Shown here: one piece after another, positions 1 through 5,598 of the stretch | How the letters are laid out: each line of letters starts with the position of its first letter | How positions within the stretch are numbered: the first letter of the stretch is position 1 | Assembly: GCF_937997465.1 (NCBI RefSeq) | Contig: NZ_CALKTQ010000189.1 | Location: 1 to 5,652 of the forward strand | Source: an uncultured Campylobacter sp. | GTDB taxonomy: Bacteria; Campylobacterota; Campylobacteria; Campylobacterales; Campylobacteraceae | DNA length: 5,652 nucleotides | Direction: 5' to 3' | Position numbers and translations under genes: made by a program | Notes under the pieces: generated by a model | Seen by the model: the letters and a program-made list of their open reading frames with translations, nothing else | What the model was told of the DNA's origin: nothing | The model's database searches: none

Positions 1-274
1 GCTTTTCTTTCAAATTTAGCGGATCGGTTTTATCCTGGATAAAAAGCCTCATTTGACCTTTTGGGACCAAATTTACCTTTTTGCAGGCGATCTCGCAGTC
101 GGTACAGCCGACGCATTTATTCTGATCGAATATCATGCCGTAGTGCGGCTTTTTGCCGTTTTCCGTAGGGGCGTCTAAATTTATACTCTTGCCCAGTACG
201 CTAGTCGCTCCCGCAACCGCCGCGCCCGAAGCAAGGAATTTAAAAAACGTCCTTCTTGTATTTTGCTCTTTCAT
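1..274 (-). CDS. mccC: MccC, Tat-exported 4Fe-4S ferredoxin-like electron-transfer protein (partial, N-terminal 91 residues)
   Basis: The first 91 codons of a minus-strand gene are present and the rest lies left of position 1. Residues 6-12 read TRRTFFK, a twin-arginine signal, followed by a small-residue hydrophobic stretch (about 13-28). The protein is therefore predicted to be exported folded with its cofactors. After the signal comes a ferredoxin motif with cysteines C54, C57, C60 and C64 (CxxCxxCxxxC), which would bind one [4Fe-4S] cluster; NrfC/PsrB-type relatives carry further clusters, which would be off the edge. The family passes electrons between an NrfD-like membrane quinol dehydrogenase and a periplasmic reductase. 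Here the partner would be MccA, by analogy with the Wolinella mccABCD operon. The start at 274 is preferred because GGAG lies 6 bases upstream (284-281). An in-frame ATG at 286 would add four residues but has no clear ribosome site. The gene starts 36 bases after the mccB stop, in the same operon. The family is secure; the mccC name rests on context. Confidence 0.9.
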   Translation of the reverse strand, partial: MKEQNTRRTFFKFLASGAAVAGATSVLGKSINLDAPTENGKKPHYGMIFDQNKCVGCTDCEIACKKVNLVPKGQMRLFIQDKTDPLNLKEK

Positions 275-310
275 ATTCTTCTCCATCCGTATGGATTAAA
301 TATCCTAAAT

Positions 311-1123
311 TTATCTACCAACGCTACTTCCGTGGCTGTGCGCGCCATGGAAATTTCGCGGCTGAGTTTCGCTTAGTTTTTTGGCTGCGCCGGCTAGCTC
401 GCCAGGTTTTAGCGCCTTTACTAACTCGACTTCAAAAATCAGCGTCGAGCCGCCCGGTATCTCGTCTGCGCCCTCGTCTCCGTAAGCTAGGTGAGACGGG
501 ATGACGAATTTATATTTTGAGTTGCCGTTCATCATCATGAGGCCCTCTTGTAGGCCGTCTATTAAATTTACCATCGAAAGGATCGCAGGCTCGTTTCTAG
601 AGTACGTATCGTCAAAAACTTTACCGTTTATGAGGTAAGCTTTATAGTTTAGCGCGACTACGCTCTCAGGTCTTGGTTTGTCGCCGTCGCCGACAGCCAT
701 GACTTCATACTGAAGCCCTGATTTAGTCGTTTTGACCTTTTTGTTTTTGGCGTTTTTCGCCATAAATTCTTCGCCCTCTTTTAAATTTTTTTCAAGCGCT
801 TTTTTTAGCGCGTCTTGGGTTAGCTTATTTAATTTTTCGTCCCTTTGATTGAGTAGAGAGATTATTTCTTCGTCCGTTAGTTTTTGTTCTTTTTTAAAGG
901 CATCTGCAAAACCATCTAAAATAGCCTTGCTGTCAAATTTAACGCCTAGGCTTTCTTGTTTTTTTAGTTGTGTGGAGATATAGGTTCCGGTTGAAATTCC
1001 GATACTGTATGATTCTTTTTGCTCTTGCGTCATCGTCTCTTTATCCGCCGCGCTAGCGCACAAGACGCAACCGGCCGTTAGGCAAAGAGCTAAAATTGGA
1101 TTTTTGCTAAGTTTAAAACGCAT
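311..1123 (-). CDS. mccB: MccB, periplasmic FKBP-type peptidyl-prolyl cis-trans isomerase
   Basis: This 270-residue protein has a Sec signal peptide (hydrophobic 9-25, likely cut after A25 in ASA|AD). A charged helical FKBP_N-like region covers about residues 28-130, and an FkpA/Mip-type FKBP domain covers about 134-236. FKBP12-type pocket residues kept include Y160, F170, D171, I188, Y214 and F230. The usual pocket-floor Trp (FKBP12 W59) is L191, and the F46 equivalent is A180, so isomerase activity may be weak or specialised. The C-terminus (about 237-270) goes beyond the domain and ends in a His-rich stretch, HGAHSHG. The ATG at 1123 has AAGG 8 bases upstream (1135-1132). The gene lies 54 bases after mccA, and an FKBP protein directly after the octaheme reductase is the arrangement of the Wolinella mcc operon. 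A role in folding or maturation of MccA in the periplasm is inferred. Assignment as an FKBP is firm; the mccB name is based on position. Confidence 0.92.
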   Translation of the reverse strand: MRFKLSKNPILALCLTAGCVLCASAADKETMTQEQKESYSIGISTGTYISTQLKKQESLGVKFDSKAILDGFADAFKKEQKLTDEEIISLLNQRDEKLNKLTQDALKKALEKNLKEGEEFMAKNAKNKKVKTTKSGLQYEVMAVGDGDKPRPESVVALNYKAYLINGKVFDDTYSRNEPAILSMVNLIDGLQEGLMMMNGNSKYKFVIPSHLAYGDEGADEIPGGSTLIFEVELVKALKPGELAGAAKKLSETQPRNFHGAHSHGSSVGR

Positions 1124-1144
1124 AAATTTTACCTTATTAAATTT

Positions 1145-1168
1145 GGACGCCGCAAAAGCGCGGCGTCC
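1145..1168 (-). other. Intercistronic hairpin between mccA and mccB
   Basis: A perfect 9-bp GC-rich inverted repeat (1145-1153 with 1160-1168, arms GGACGCCGC/GCGGCGTCC) encloses a 6-base loop. It begins 9 bases after the mccA stop codon and ends 9 bases before the AAGG ribosome site of mccB. On the transcribed strand it is followed by AAATTTAATAAGG rather than a run of U, so it does not look like a full intrinsic terminator. It more probably stabilises the 3' end of the mccA message or partly stops transcription, so that the abundant reductase is made in excess over MccB and MccC. The stem is seen directly; its function is inferred. Confidence 0.7.
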
Positions 1169-1177
1169 GTAATCGCA

Positions 1178-3244
1178 TCATAAATTGTTATTTATGATTC
1201 TTTGGGCTTCTTTGATGTACTCTTTAGAAGCGTCGAGTCTTTGTTTTGTATATTTAAAGCCGTGCATACCCCATGAGCCGTCTTTTTGTAGCAAGTCAAC
1301 TGTGTCTTGCGCTTTTTCGATTAGCTCATAAACTCTTGTCTTATCGCTAGGGCTTAGTTTCTTAGTTTCTAAGATAGCATAAAGTCCCTCGATACCGATT
1401 TTGACTTGAGAGAAGTCGTTTTTAACAGGGGTTTGCCATCCCATTACTTCGTCATAAACCTGTTTTTGGTTCTTGAAGTGCAGAGTAGGTTTTAGCTCAG
1501 ATAGAACAGGGCTGTGGCAGCCTTTAGTATCTTGCATATCTTTATCCGCCCAAGACGTTCTAGCGCACGCCCACATTAGGTCAACGAAGTTATGTCCGTT
1601 TTTATCTCTTTGGAAGTGCCAATCTTTAGCATCTCTCGGTCCTTTAGCCGCGTCGCCCGCAACTAGAGATTTTCTAGCAGGATCTACGTCGATTTTCCAG
1701 ATGTGAGATCTTCTTTGAGTATCGAATCCAGCGTTATCTTGGAACTGGATAGCGTAGAAGTTCTCGCAGCTCATCATGAATGGCATGTGGCAAGATGCGC
1801 AAGTGTTGTCTTTGTGCGTATCGGCTCTAGAAGCGATATATGCTTGCTCTTTGTGGCAATCTTGACAATCTTTTCTGATTTTTGGTTTAGTGTAAAGCGC
1901 ACTTAGGTAGCCTTGCTCTGAGTTATAGTTTACGCCCTTGATAGTCTTGTCGCCTACAACCGGACCTGTGTTGTCGTGTGGATCGTGGCAAGTGGTGCAG
2001 CGCATGCCTTTATCGTAGTGAGCGGTAAAGTATGATTGTGAACCCTCAGATCCGCATCCTGGTCCCATTGATTTAAATTTAGAGCTTAGAGATAGGTCAA
2101 GCTTGCCTTGGTTTAGAGGATTGGCTCTAGCTAGGTCTGGGCTGTAGTTAAATCTTTGGTGACAGCGTTCGCAGTTTGATGTTCTAAAGTTTGTAGCTCC
2201 GTCAAGGTGACCGCCGGCTCCGTGACACTCCTCACAGCTTACGCCTTTAGAGATAGTGTGCTTTTGAAGCTCTTTGGCATTACCAAGAGCCGCATAGAAC
2301 TCTTTCTTAGTTTTAAAGTCAAATTTGAACGGGTGGCAAACTTCGCAGTAAGAGCCGTTTGCTTGGAAGAACATTGACTTTTTGTATTTAGCCGCGTACG
2401 AGGCTAGACCTCTGACGTATCCGCCGTTATCGCCGTAATCAGCTAGAGTTTCTGGGAAATCAGGAACGAAATCTTTGATTTTCTTAACTGTTTCAGGAGT
2501 TAAATTTAACGCCCAAGTTCTTTGGAACTGGTTACCGCCCGCTACGATCTGACCCGTGCCGTCTCGTAGCAAACCGCCCTCTACGTGGTAAGTTCCTCGC
2601 AAAAGCCACGCGTCTACGTAGCCGAATTTGGTTCTTAGGTGTCCTACGGTTGCGTAAATAACGTCTGGAGTAATACCTTGAGGCAAGATGGACGCAGTGT
2701 CTGGGCTAAATACCGGATCGGTTAGGTTGTTGTTAACCTCAGGGTGCTCGCCAGGGAAGCGGATAGTAGTGGCGTGGCGCGATCTGCTCCATACCTCGTA
2801 CTGCGCAGGGTGGCACTCGCCGCACTTTTCTGCTCCTACGAATTTGTTAGGAAACTGCAAAGACGAACCCGCAGGTATCCTATACATCATAGAGCTGTAG
2901 CCTTTACCGCCGTCTCTTTTACTAGCTTTTGACATGTCAAAGCCGTGACCTTCGGCGAGCCACTCAAGTCCACGGTCGTGAACATCTAGTTTACCGACTG
3001 TTTTACCGCCGTATTTTGTGAAAATCGGGTGGTTTTTAAACAGCCACTCATACATCTCTTGCTCTTCTACGATGTAGTCTTGCAAGGATATTACGCCCCT
3101 ACTTTGAAGCGTGCCTTTTGGATTTGCTATGACGTCTCGCGCTTGTTGAGACATCTGCATGTTGTGTTCTTCGCAACAGGCTTGCGATGCGAAGACGCTA
3201 ACGCCCATAAGCAAACCTAATAAGGTTTTACTTAAATTCCTCAT
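1178..3244 (-). CDS. mccA: MccA, octaheme cytochrome c sulfite reductase (heme c-copper enzyme)
   Basis: This 688-residue periplasmic enzyme, with a Sec signal of about 22 residues, is predicted to reduce sulfite to sulfide in six-electron respiration. Seven CXXCH heme sites have their first Cys at residues 141, 300, 337, 358, 416, 460 and 482. An eighth site is the special CX15CH motif C560-C576-H577, the hallmark of MccA. Two cysteines outside heme motifs, C397 and C493, are 96 residues apart. This equals the spacing of the Cu(I) ligands I recall for the Wolinella enzyme (C399, C495). Y121, K206, Y283, R364 and K391 match its remembered active-site residues at the same offset of two, so the enzyme looks catalytically intact. 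The C-terminal part (about 590-688) is helical and heme-free. The start is backed by a very strong AAGGAGG five bases upstream. The CX15CH site normally needs a dedicated heme lyase (CcsA1), which is not in the window. Octaheme hydroxylamine/tetrathionate-type enzymes are the alternative, but they lack the CX15CH and Cu-cysteine pattern. Confidence 0.97.
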   Translation of the reverse strand: MRNLSKTLLGLLMGVSVFASQACCEEHNMQMSQQARDVIANPKGTLQSRGVISLQDYIVEEQEMYEWLFKNHPIFTKYGGKTVGKLDVHDRGLEWLAEGHGFDMSKASKRDGGKGYSSMMYRIPAGSSLQFPNKFVGAEKCGECHPAQYEVWSRSRHATTIRFPGEHPEVNNNLTDPVFSPDTASILPQGITPDVIYATVGHLRTKFGYVDAWLLRGTYHVEGGLLRDGTGQIVAGGNQFQRTWALNLTPETVKKIKDFVPDFPETLADYGDNGGYVRGLASYAAKYKKSMFFQANGSYCEVCHPFKFDFKTKKEFYAALGNAKELQKHTISKGVSCEECHGAGGHLDGATNFRTSNCERCHQRFNYSPDLARANPLNQGKLDLSLSSKFKSMGPGCGSEGSQSYFTAHYDKGMRCTTCHDPHDNTGPVVGDKTIKGVNYNSEQGYLSALYTKPKIRKDCQDCHKEQAYIASRADTHKDNTCASCHMPFMMSCENFYAIQFQDNAGFDTQRRSHIWKIDVDPARKSLVAGDAAKGPRDAKDWHFQRDKNGHNFVDLMWACARTSWADKDMQDTKGCHSPVLSELKPTLHFKNQKQVYDEVMGWQTPVKNDFSQVKIGIEGLYAILETKKLSPSDKTRVYELIEKAQDTVDLLQKDGSWGMHGFKYTKQRLDASKEYIKEAQRIINNNL

Positions 3245-3249
3245 TGCGC

Positions 3250-3256
3250 CCTCCTT
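3250..3256 (-). promoter_or_regulatory. Strong Shine-Dalgarno of mccA
   Basis: AAGGAGG on the minus strand is five bases from the mccA ATG. It is a near-full match to the anti-Shine-Dalgarno sequence and far stronger than the sites before ccsR, ccsS, mccB or mccC, which fits a highly expressed reductase. Confidence 0.85.
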
Positions 3257-3260
3257 ATAA

Positions 3261-3276
3261 ATTTTGGATCTAAAAT
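3261..3276. repeat. 16-bp near-perfect palindrome in the mccA leader, possible operator
   Basis: ATTTTGGATCTAAAAT pairs at 7 of 8 positions around a central GATC. It lies 4 bases upstream of the mccA Shine-Dalgarno, between it and the likely promoter, where a bound repressor or an RNA fold could affect mccA expression. The symmetry is seen directly. No known regulator motif was recognised, and AT-rich sequence gives such palindromes by chance more often than average. Confidence 0.4.
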
Positions 3277-3285
3277 CAAAAAGAT

Positions 3286-3329
3286 TTCATACTGATAATG
3301 CTATCGTAAAAAGGGGGCGAAAAAAGGGG
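3286..3329 (-). promoter_or_regulatory. Candidate mccA promoter with upstream A5G4 direct repeat
   Basis: The 97 bases between ccsS and mccA must hold any separate mccA promoter. The best -10 candidate is TATGAA (3291-3286, 4 of 6 matches to TATAAT); CATTAT at 3300-3295 is an alternative. Just upstream, where the -35 and activator sites would be, two copies of AAAAAGGGG (plus strand, 3308-3316 and 3321-3329) lie 13 bases apart. Tandem direct repeats near -35 are typical targets of OmpR-type regulators such as CcsR, although their usual spacing is nearer 10-11. No hairpin plus U-run follows ccsS, so read-through from ccsRS into mccA is also possible. Confidence 0.35.
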
Positions 3330-3341
3330 AATATTAATAAA

Positions 3342-4781
3342 TTATGAATTTTTAAATTTAATAGTAAATACTACGCCATTATTTATATTTTGCGCGTAAA
3401 TTCGGGCGTTATTTTTTTCGGCTATTACCTTGCTCATATATAGTCCAAGCCCGCTACCTGATTTTTTCGTAGTAAAATGCGGCTTAAAAATCTTATTTAT
3501 CGCGGCTTTATCTATACTGCCGGCGTTATTTTCGAGCGTTATCGCTCGCTCGCCGTTTAACAAAAAGGTCGTTATTAAAATTTGCCATCGGTTTGCTTGC
3601 GCCCGCTCTTGCGGCAGGTTTAAAAATGCTTCTTTGGCGTTATTCATGACGTTGATTAAAATTTGAATAAGCTCGTTTATGTTTCCGTAAAGCGTAAAAT
3701 TTTCTTTTATCTCGACTTTTACGTCGATGACGTGCTTTTTGAGCGTCGCGTTTAAAATTTTACAAGCCTGCTCTATGGCCTGCTTTACCTCAAATTCGCT
3801 CTTTGGCATATTTGGATTAAAGAAATTTTTAAAATCCTCGATAGTGCCTGACATAAATTTGACCTGCTCGTTTGCTTCCTCGATGGCCTCTTTTAGCCTC
3901 TGTTCGCTTAGTTTGCCTCGCTCGGAGTAAAGCTCCAAATTTACCAGAGTCGAGCTGATCTGCGCTAGAGGCTGACGCCACTGGTGCGAGATATTGCCGA
4001 TCATTTCGCCCATCGAGGCTAGGCGGCTTTGATTTATCATCAAAAGCTCGTTTTGCATCTTGGTTTTTTCGTTGCCTTTGTGGATTTTATAAACGAAAAA
4101 TAAAAACGCCGCAAAGATCGCCGTGATCGCCACGCCGCTAACGATAAATTCCTGTTTATGATAAAGCAAAATGCTTTTTACCGGGATTTTAAAGCTCACC
4201 ATCGCTATCGTGTCGCCGACTTTGCCCTCGAAATTATTTAAATTTCCGTATTGTTCGAGCATTTTTTTAGGCGCGCTATTTATGTTGTGGCACTCGACGC
4301 ATGACGGGTGGGAGTTTTTGACAGGAAGGCCTACGAAAAAGTATGAGGCGTTTTGGTCTTTGATTACGTCAGAGTAGACCTCGTATTTACCCTCCTTAAA
4401 TCCTTCTAAAATTTCATTTTCAAATTCCGTGCCCTCGTGTTCGGGATTTAGCGGATTCGTCGCCGTTAGCCTGTAGTCGTAGTTTATGTTTTTTTTGGCG
4501 AGCTGGATTTTGTAAATTTGACGCGTGATGTAGGATGAGGACATGAGTCTGGGGTCAAAAAGGTCTTTGTCTATAGCGCCGTGATCTTTTAACTCATCTA
4601 TGAGCGGGCGCTGGACGGTAGAGATGTAGTCGCGTATGCCGTTCATCGCATCTAGCACGTAAACTGCCTCCTGCTTGGCGTCTTTTAGTGCGAGATCGCG
4701 GTAAAAGTTAAAAACCAAAACTGTAATGGCGCCGTACAAAACGACGAGCAGCAGGATGATAAATTTAAATTTGGACTTCAC
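3342..4781 (-). CDS. ccsS: CcsS-like membrane sensor histidine kinase with periplasmic c-type heme motif
   Basis: This 479-residue kinase has two membrane segments (about 5-25 and 212-232) around a periplasmic domain of about 185 residues. That domain contains a CVECH heme c motif (C161, C164, H165) preceded by HPS, and resembles the Tll0287-like/DUF3365 heme sensor family. The cytoplasmic part has a coiled linker, an H-box SHQWRQPL with phospho-acceptor H266, an N-box around N381, the FKPHFTTK segment and a G2 box GSGLGL (442-447). The G1 box reads ENNAGSI, with Asn418 where kinases normally have Asp. Translation starts at GTG 4781, inside the end of ccsR (17-base overlap), with AGGA 7 bases upstream; the nearby ATG at 4783 is followed at once by TGA. 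The gene lies between its response regulator and mccA, so it should phosphorylate CcsR in response to sulfite or periplasmic redox state and control the mcc genes. The kinase class is certain; the ccsS name and signal are inferred from Wolinella CcsRS. Confidence 0.87.
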   Translation of the reverse strand: MKSKFKFIILLLVVLYGAITVLVFNFYRDLALKDAKQEAVYVLDAMNGIRDYISTVQRPLIDELKDHGAIDKDLFDPRLMSSSYITRQIYKIQLAKKNINYDYRLTATNPLNPEHEGTEFENEILEGFKEGKYEVYSDVIKDQNASYFFVGLPVKNSHPSCVECHNINSAPKKMLEQYGNLNNFEGKVGDTIAMVSFKIPVKSILLYHKQEFIVSGVAITAIFAAFLFFVYKIHKGNEKTKMQNELLMINQSRLASMGEMIGNISHQWRQPLAQISSTLVNLELYSERGKLSEQRLKEAIEEANEQVKFMSGTIEDFKNFFNPNMPKSEFEVKQAIEQACKILNATLKKHVIDVKVEIKENFTLYGNINELIQILINVMNNAKEAFLNLPQERAQANRWQILITTFLLNGERAITLENNAGSIDKAAINKIFKPHFTTKKSGSGLGLYMSKVIAEKNNARIYAQNINNGVVFTIKFKNS

Positions 4782-5460
4782 ATAGATATCCTACGCCGTA
4801 TAAATTTCTGATCGTGTCCTTGCCGATCTTGCGGCGCAGCTCTTTTACGATGGTTTTGATGGCTTCTTTGGTCGGCTGTTCAAATTCCCACATGTAGTCA
4901 AACAGCTGCTCGTAAGTGATGGTTTGGTTTTTGTTGTTTAAAAAATACTCCAAAAGCTTGCTCTCGCTTTTGGAGAGGCGACAGGCCTCTTCCTTTATAT
5001 ATATGATTTTTTTGCTAAAATCGTATTTGAGCTCGCTATTAATATTAAACATAGGCGTATGGTCGATGAGCTCCATCGCGACGTCTTCTAGTGCCTTTAT
5101 AAACGTATCTTTATCGTAAGGCTTTGATAGATATCTCGTGATCTTTAGCTCAACCGCACGCCACAAATACTCCTGCTCGGTATGGCTTGAGATGATTACG
5201 ATCGGGATTTTGCGGTTTGCACAGCGGATTTTTTTAGCTACCTCTAAACCGTCCATGTGCGGGACGCTGACATCTAGGACGAGCGCGTCGTATGAACCGC
5301 TCATAGCCTCGTCTAGCGCCTCGATACCGTCGCTTACGCCTTTTACTTCGGCAAAAAACAGCTCGAGAGAGTCGATCATATTTTTTAATATATAAGGTTC
5401 ATCCTCTAAACAAAGGACTTTTTTATTGGATAAAACGTCTAAAACGGAGTAATCTTGCAT
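4765..5460 (-). CDS. ccsR: CcsR-like OmpR/PhoB-family response regulator
   Basis: This 231-residue two-domain regulator has a receiver domain (about 12-130) with acidic pair E19/D20, phospho-acceptor D63 (VLDVSVP), the Ser/Thr switch position at S91 and conserved K113 in LSKP. A winged-helix Trans_reg_C DNA-binding domain covers about 143-229 and ends in the typical YGVGYLCEV wing. Length and layout are normal for the family. It is the first gene after tRNA-Ala and is translationally coupled to the kinase gene, whose GTG lies inside its last codons. It presumably binds upstream of mccA, where an A5G4 direct repeat is the best visible candidate. The ATG at 5460 has only a weak GAG-type ribosome site about 7 bases upstream, suggesting modest expression. 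The response-regulator call is certain; the name comes from linkage to mccA, as in Wolinella. Confidence 0.88.
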   Translation of the reverse strand: MQDYSVLDVLSNKKVLCLEDEPYILKNMIDSLELFFAEVKGVSDGIEALDEAMSGSYDALVLDVSVPHMDGLEVAKKIRCANRKIPIVIISSHTEQEYLWRAVELKITRYLSKPYDKDTFIKALEDVAMELIDHTPMFNINSELKYDFSKKIIYIKEEACRLSKSESKLLEYFLNNKNQTITYEQLFDYMWEFEQPTKEAIKTIVKELRRKIGKDTIRNLYGVGYLCEVQI

Positions 5461-5485
5461 CTTTTTCTCGTACTAAATTTTGCCG

Positions 5486-5494
5486 ATACTAACA
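5486..5494 (-). promoter_or_regulatory. Candidate extended -10 promoter for ccsRS
   Basis: On the minus strand TGT precedes TAGTAT (5491-5486), an extended -10 with 4 of 6 matches, about 25 bases before the ccsR ATG. This would give a leader of about 18 bases. A second TAGTAT (5514-5509) lies 17 bases upstream, at the -35 spacing, within an imperfect AT-rich palindrome (5503-5522). Campylobacter promoters have weak -35 elements, so the -10 carries the call. The rest of the 138-base spacer is AT-rich and shows no convincing gene. Confidence 0.35.
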
Positions 5495-5553
5495 CAAGCA
5501 AGCTTAAAATACTATTTTTAAGGATTGAGATATTAACCATAAAACATAAATTA

Positions 5554-5568
5554 ATCAAAGTTTTTGAT
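5554..5568 (-). terminator. Weak hairpin downstream of tRNA-Ala, possible terminator
   Basis: ATCAAA and TTTGAT form a 6-bp stem with a 3-base loop, about 30 bases past the tRNA 3' end on the transcribed strand, followed by the T-rich TAATTTATGTTTT. The stem has a single G-C pair and is thermodynamically poor, so termination here is only a possibility. Confidence 0.2.
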
Positions 5569-5598
5569 GATGTAAAATTTGGGGAATAAATTTAAAGA

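Noticed and set aside
284..286. Upstream in-frame ATG for mccC
   Set aside because: No Shine-Dalgarno at proper distance, whereas the ATG at 274 has GGAG at 6 bases.
284..297. ATCC...GGAT inverted repeat between mccB and mccC
   Set aside because: Only 4-bp arms with a mismatched centre; likely chance, and it overlaps the ribosome-site region of mccC.
256..504. Plus-strand open frame of 82 codons over the mccB/mccC junction
   Set aside because: Antisense to the FKBP domain of mccB; no ribosome site and no recognisable protein features.
1063..1074. Possible lipobox (LTAGC) in the MccB signal peptide
   Set aside because: The -3 residue is Thr rather than Leu-like, and an ordinary signal peptidase I site ASA|AD follows a few residues later.
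1473..3220. Several plus-strand open frames of 62-77 codons inside mccA
   Set aside because: All lie opposite a heme-motif-rich, fully supported gene; they are low-complexity shadows without domains or ribosome sites.
3270..3285. FNR-like half-sites (TTGAT...ATCCA on the minus strand) before mccA
   Set aside because: The second half-site is mismatched and the spacing is 5 rather than 4 bases, so it is not a convincing FNR/CRP-type box.
3308..3329. Short G-runs (G5 and G4) as a phase-variable contingency tract
   Set aside because: Campylobacter slippage tracts are usually eight or more G; these runs are too short.
3430..5395. Plus-strand open frames of 67-85 codons opposite ccsS and ccsR
   Set aside because: They mirror conserved kinase and regulator domains on the minus strand and show no features of their own.
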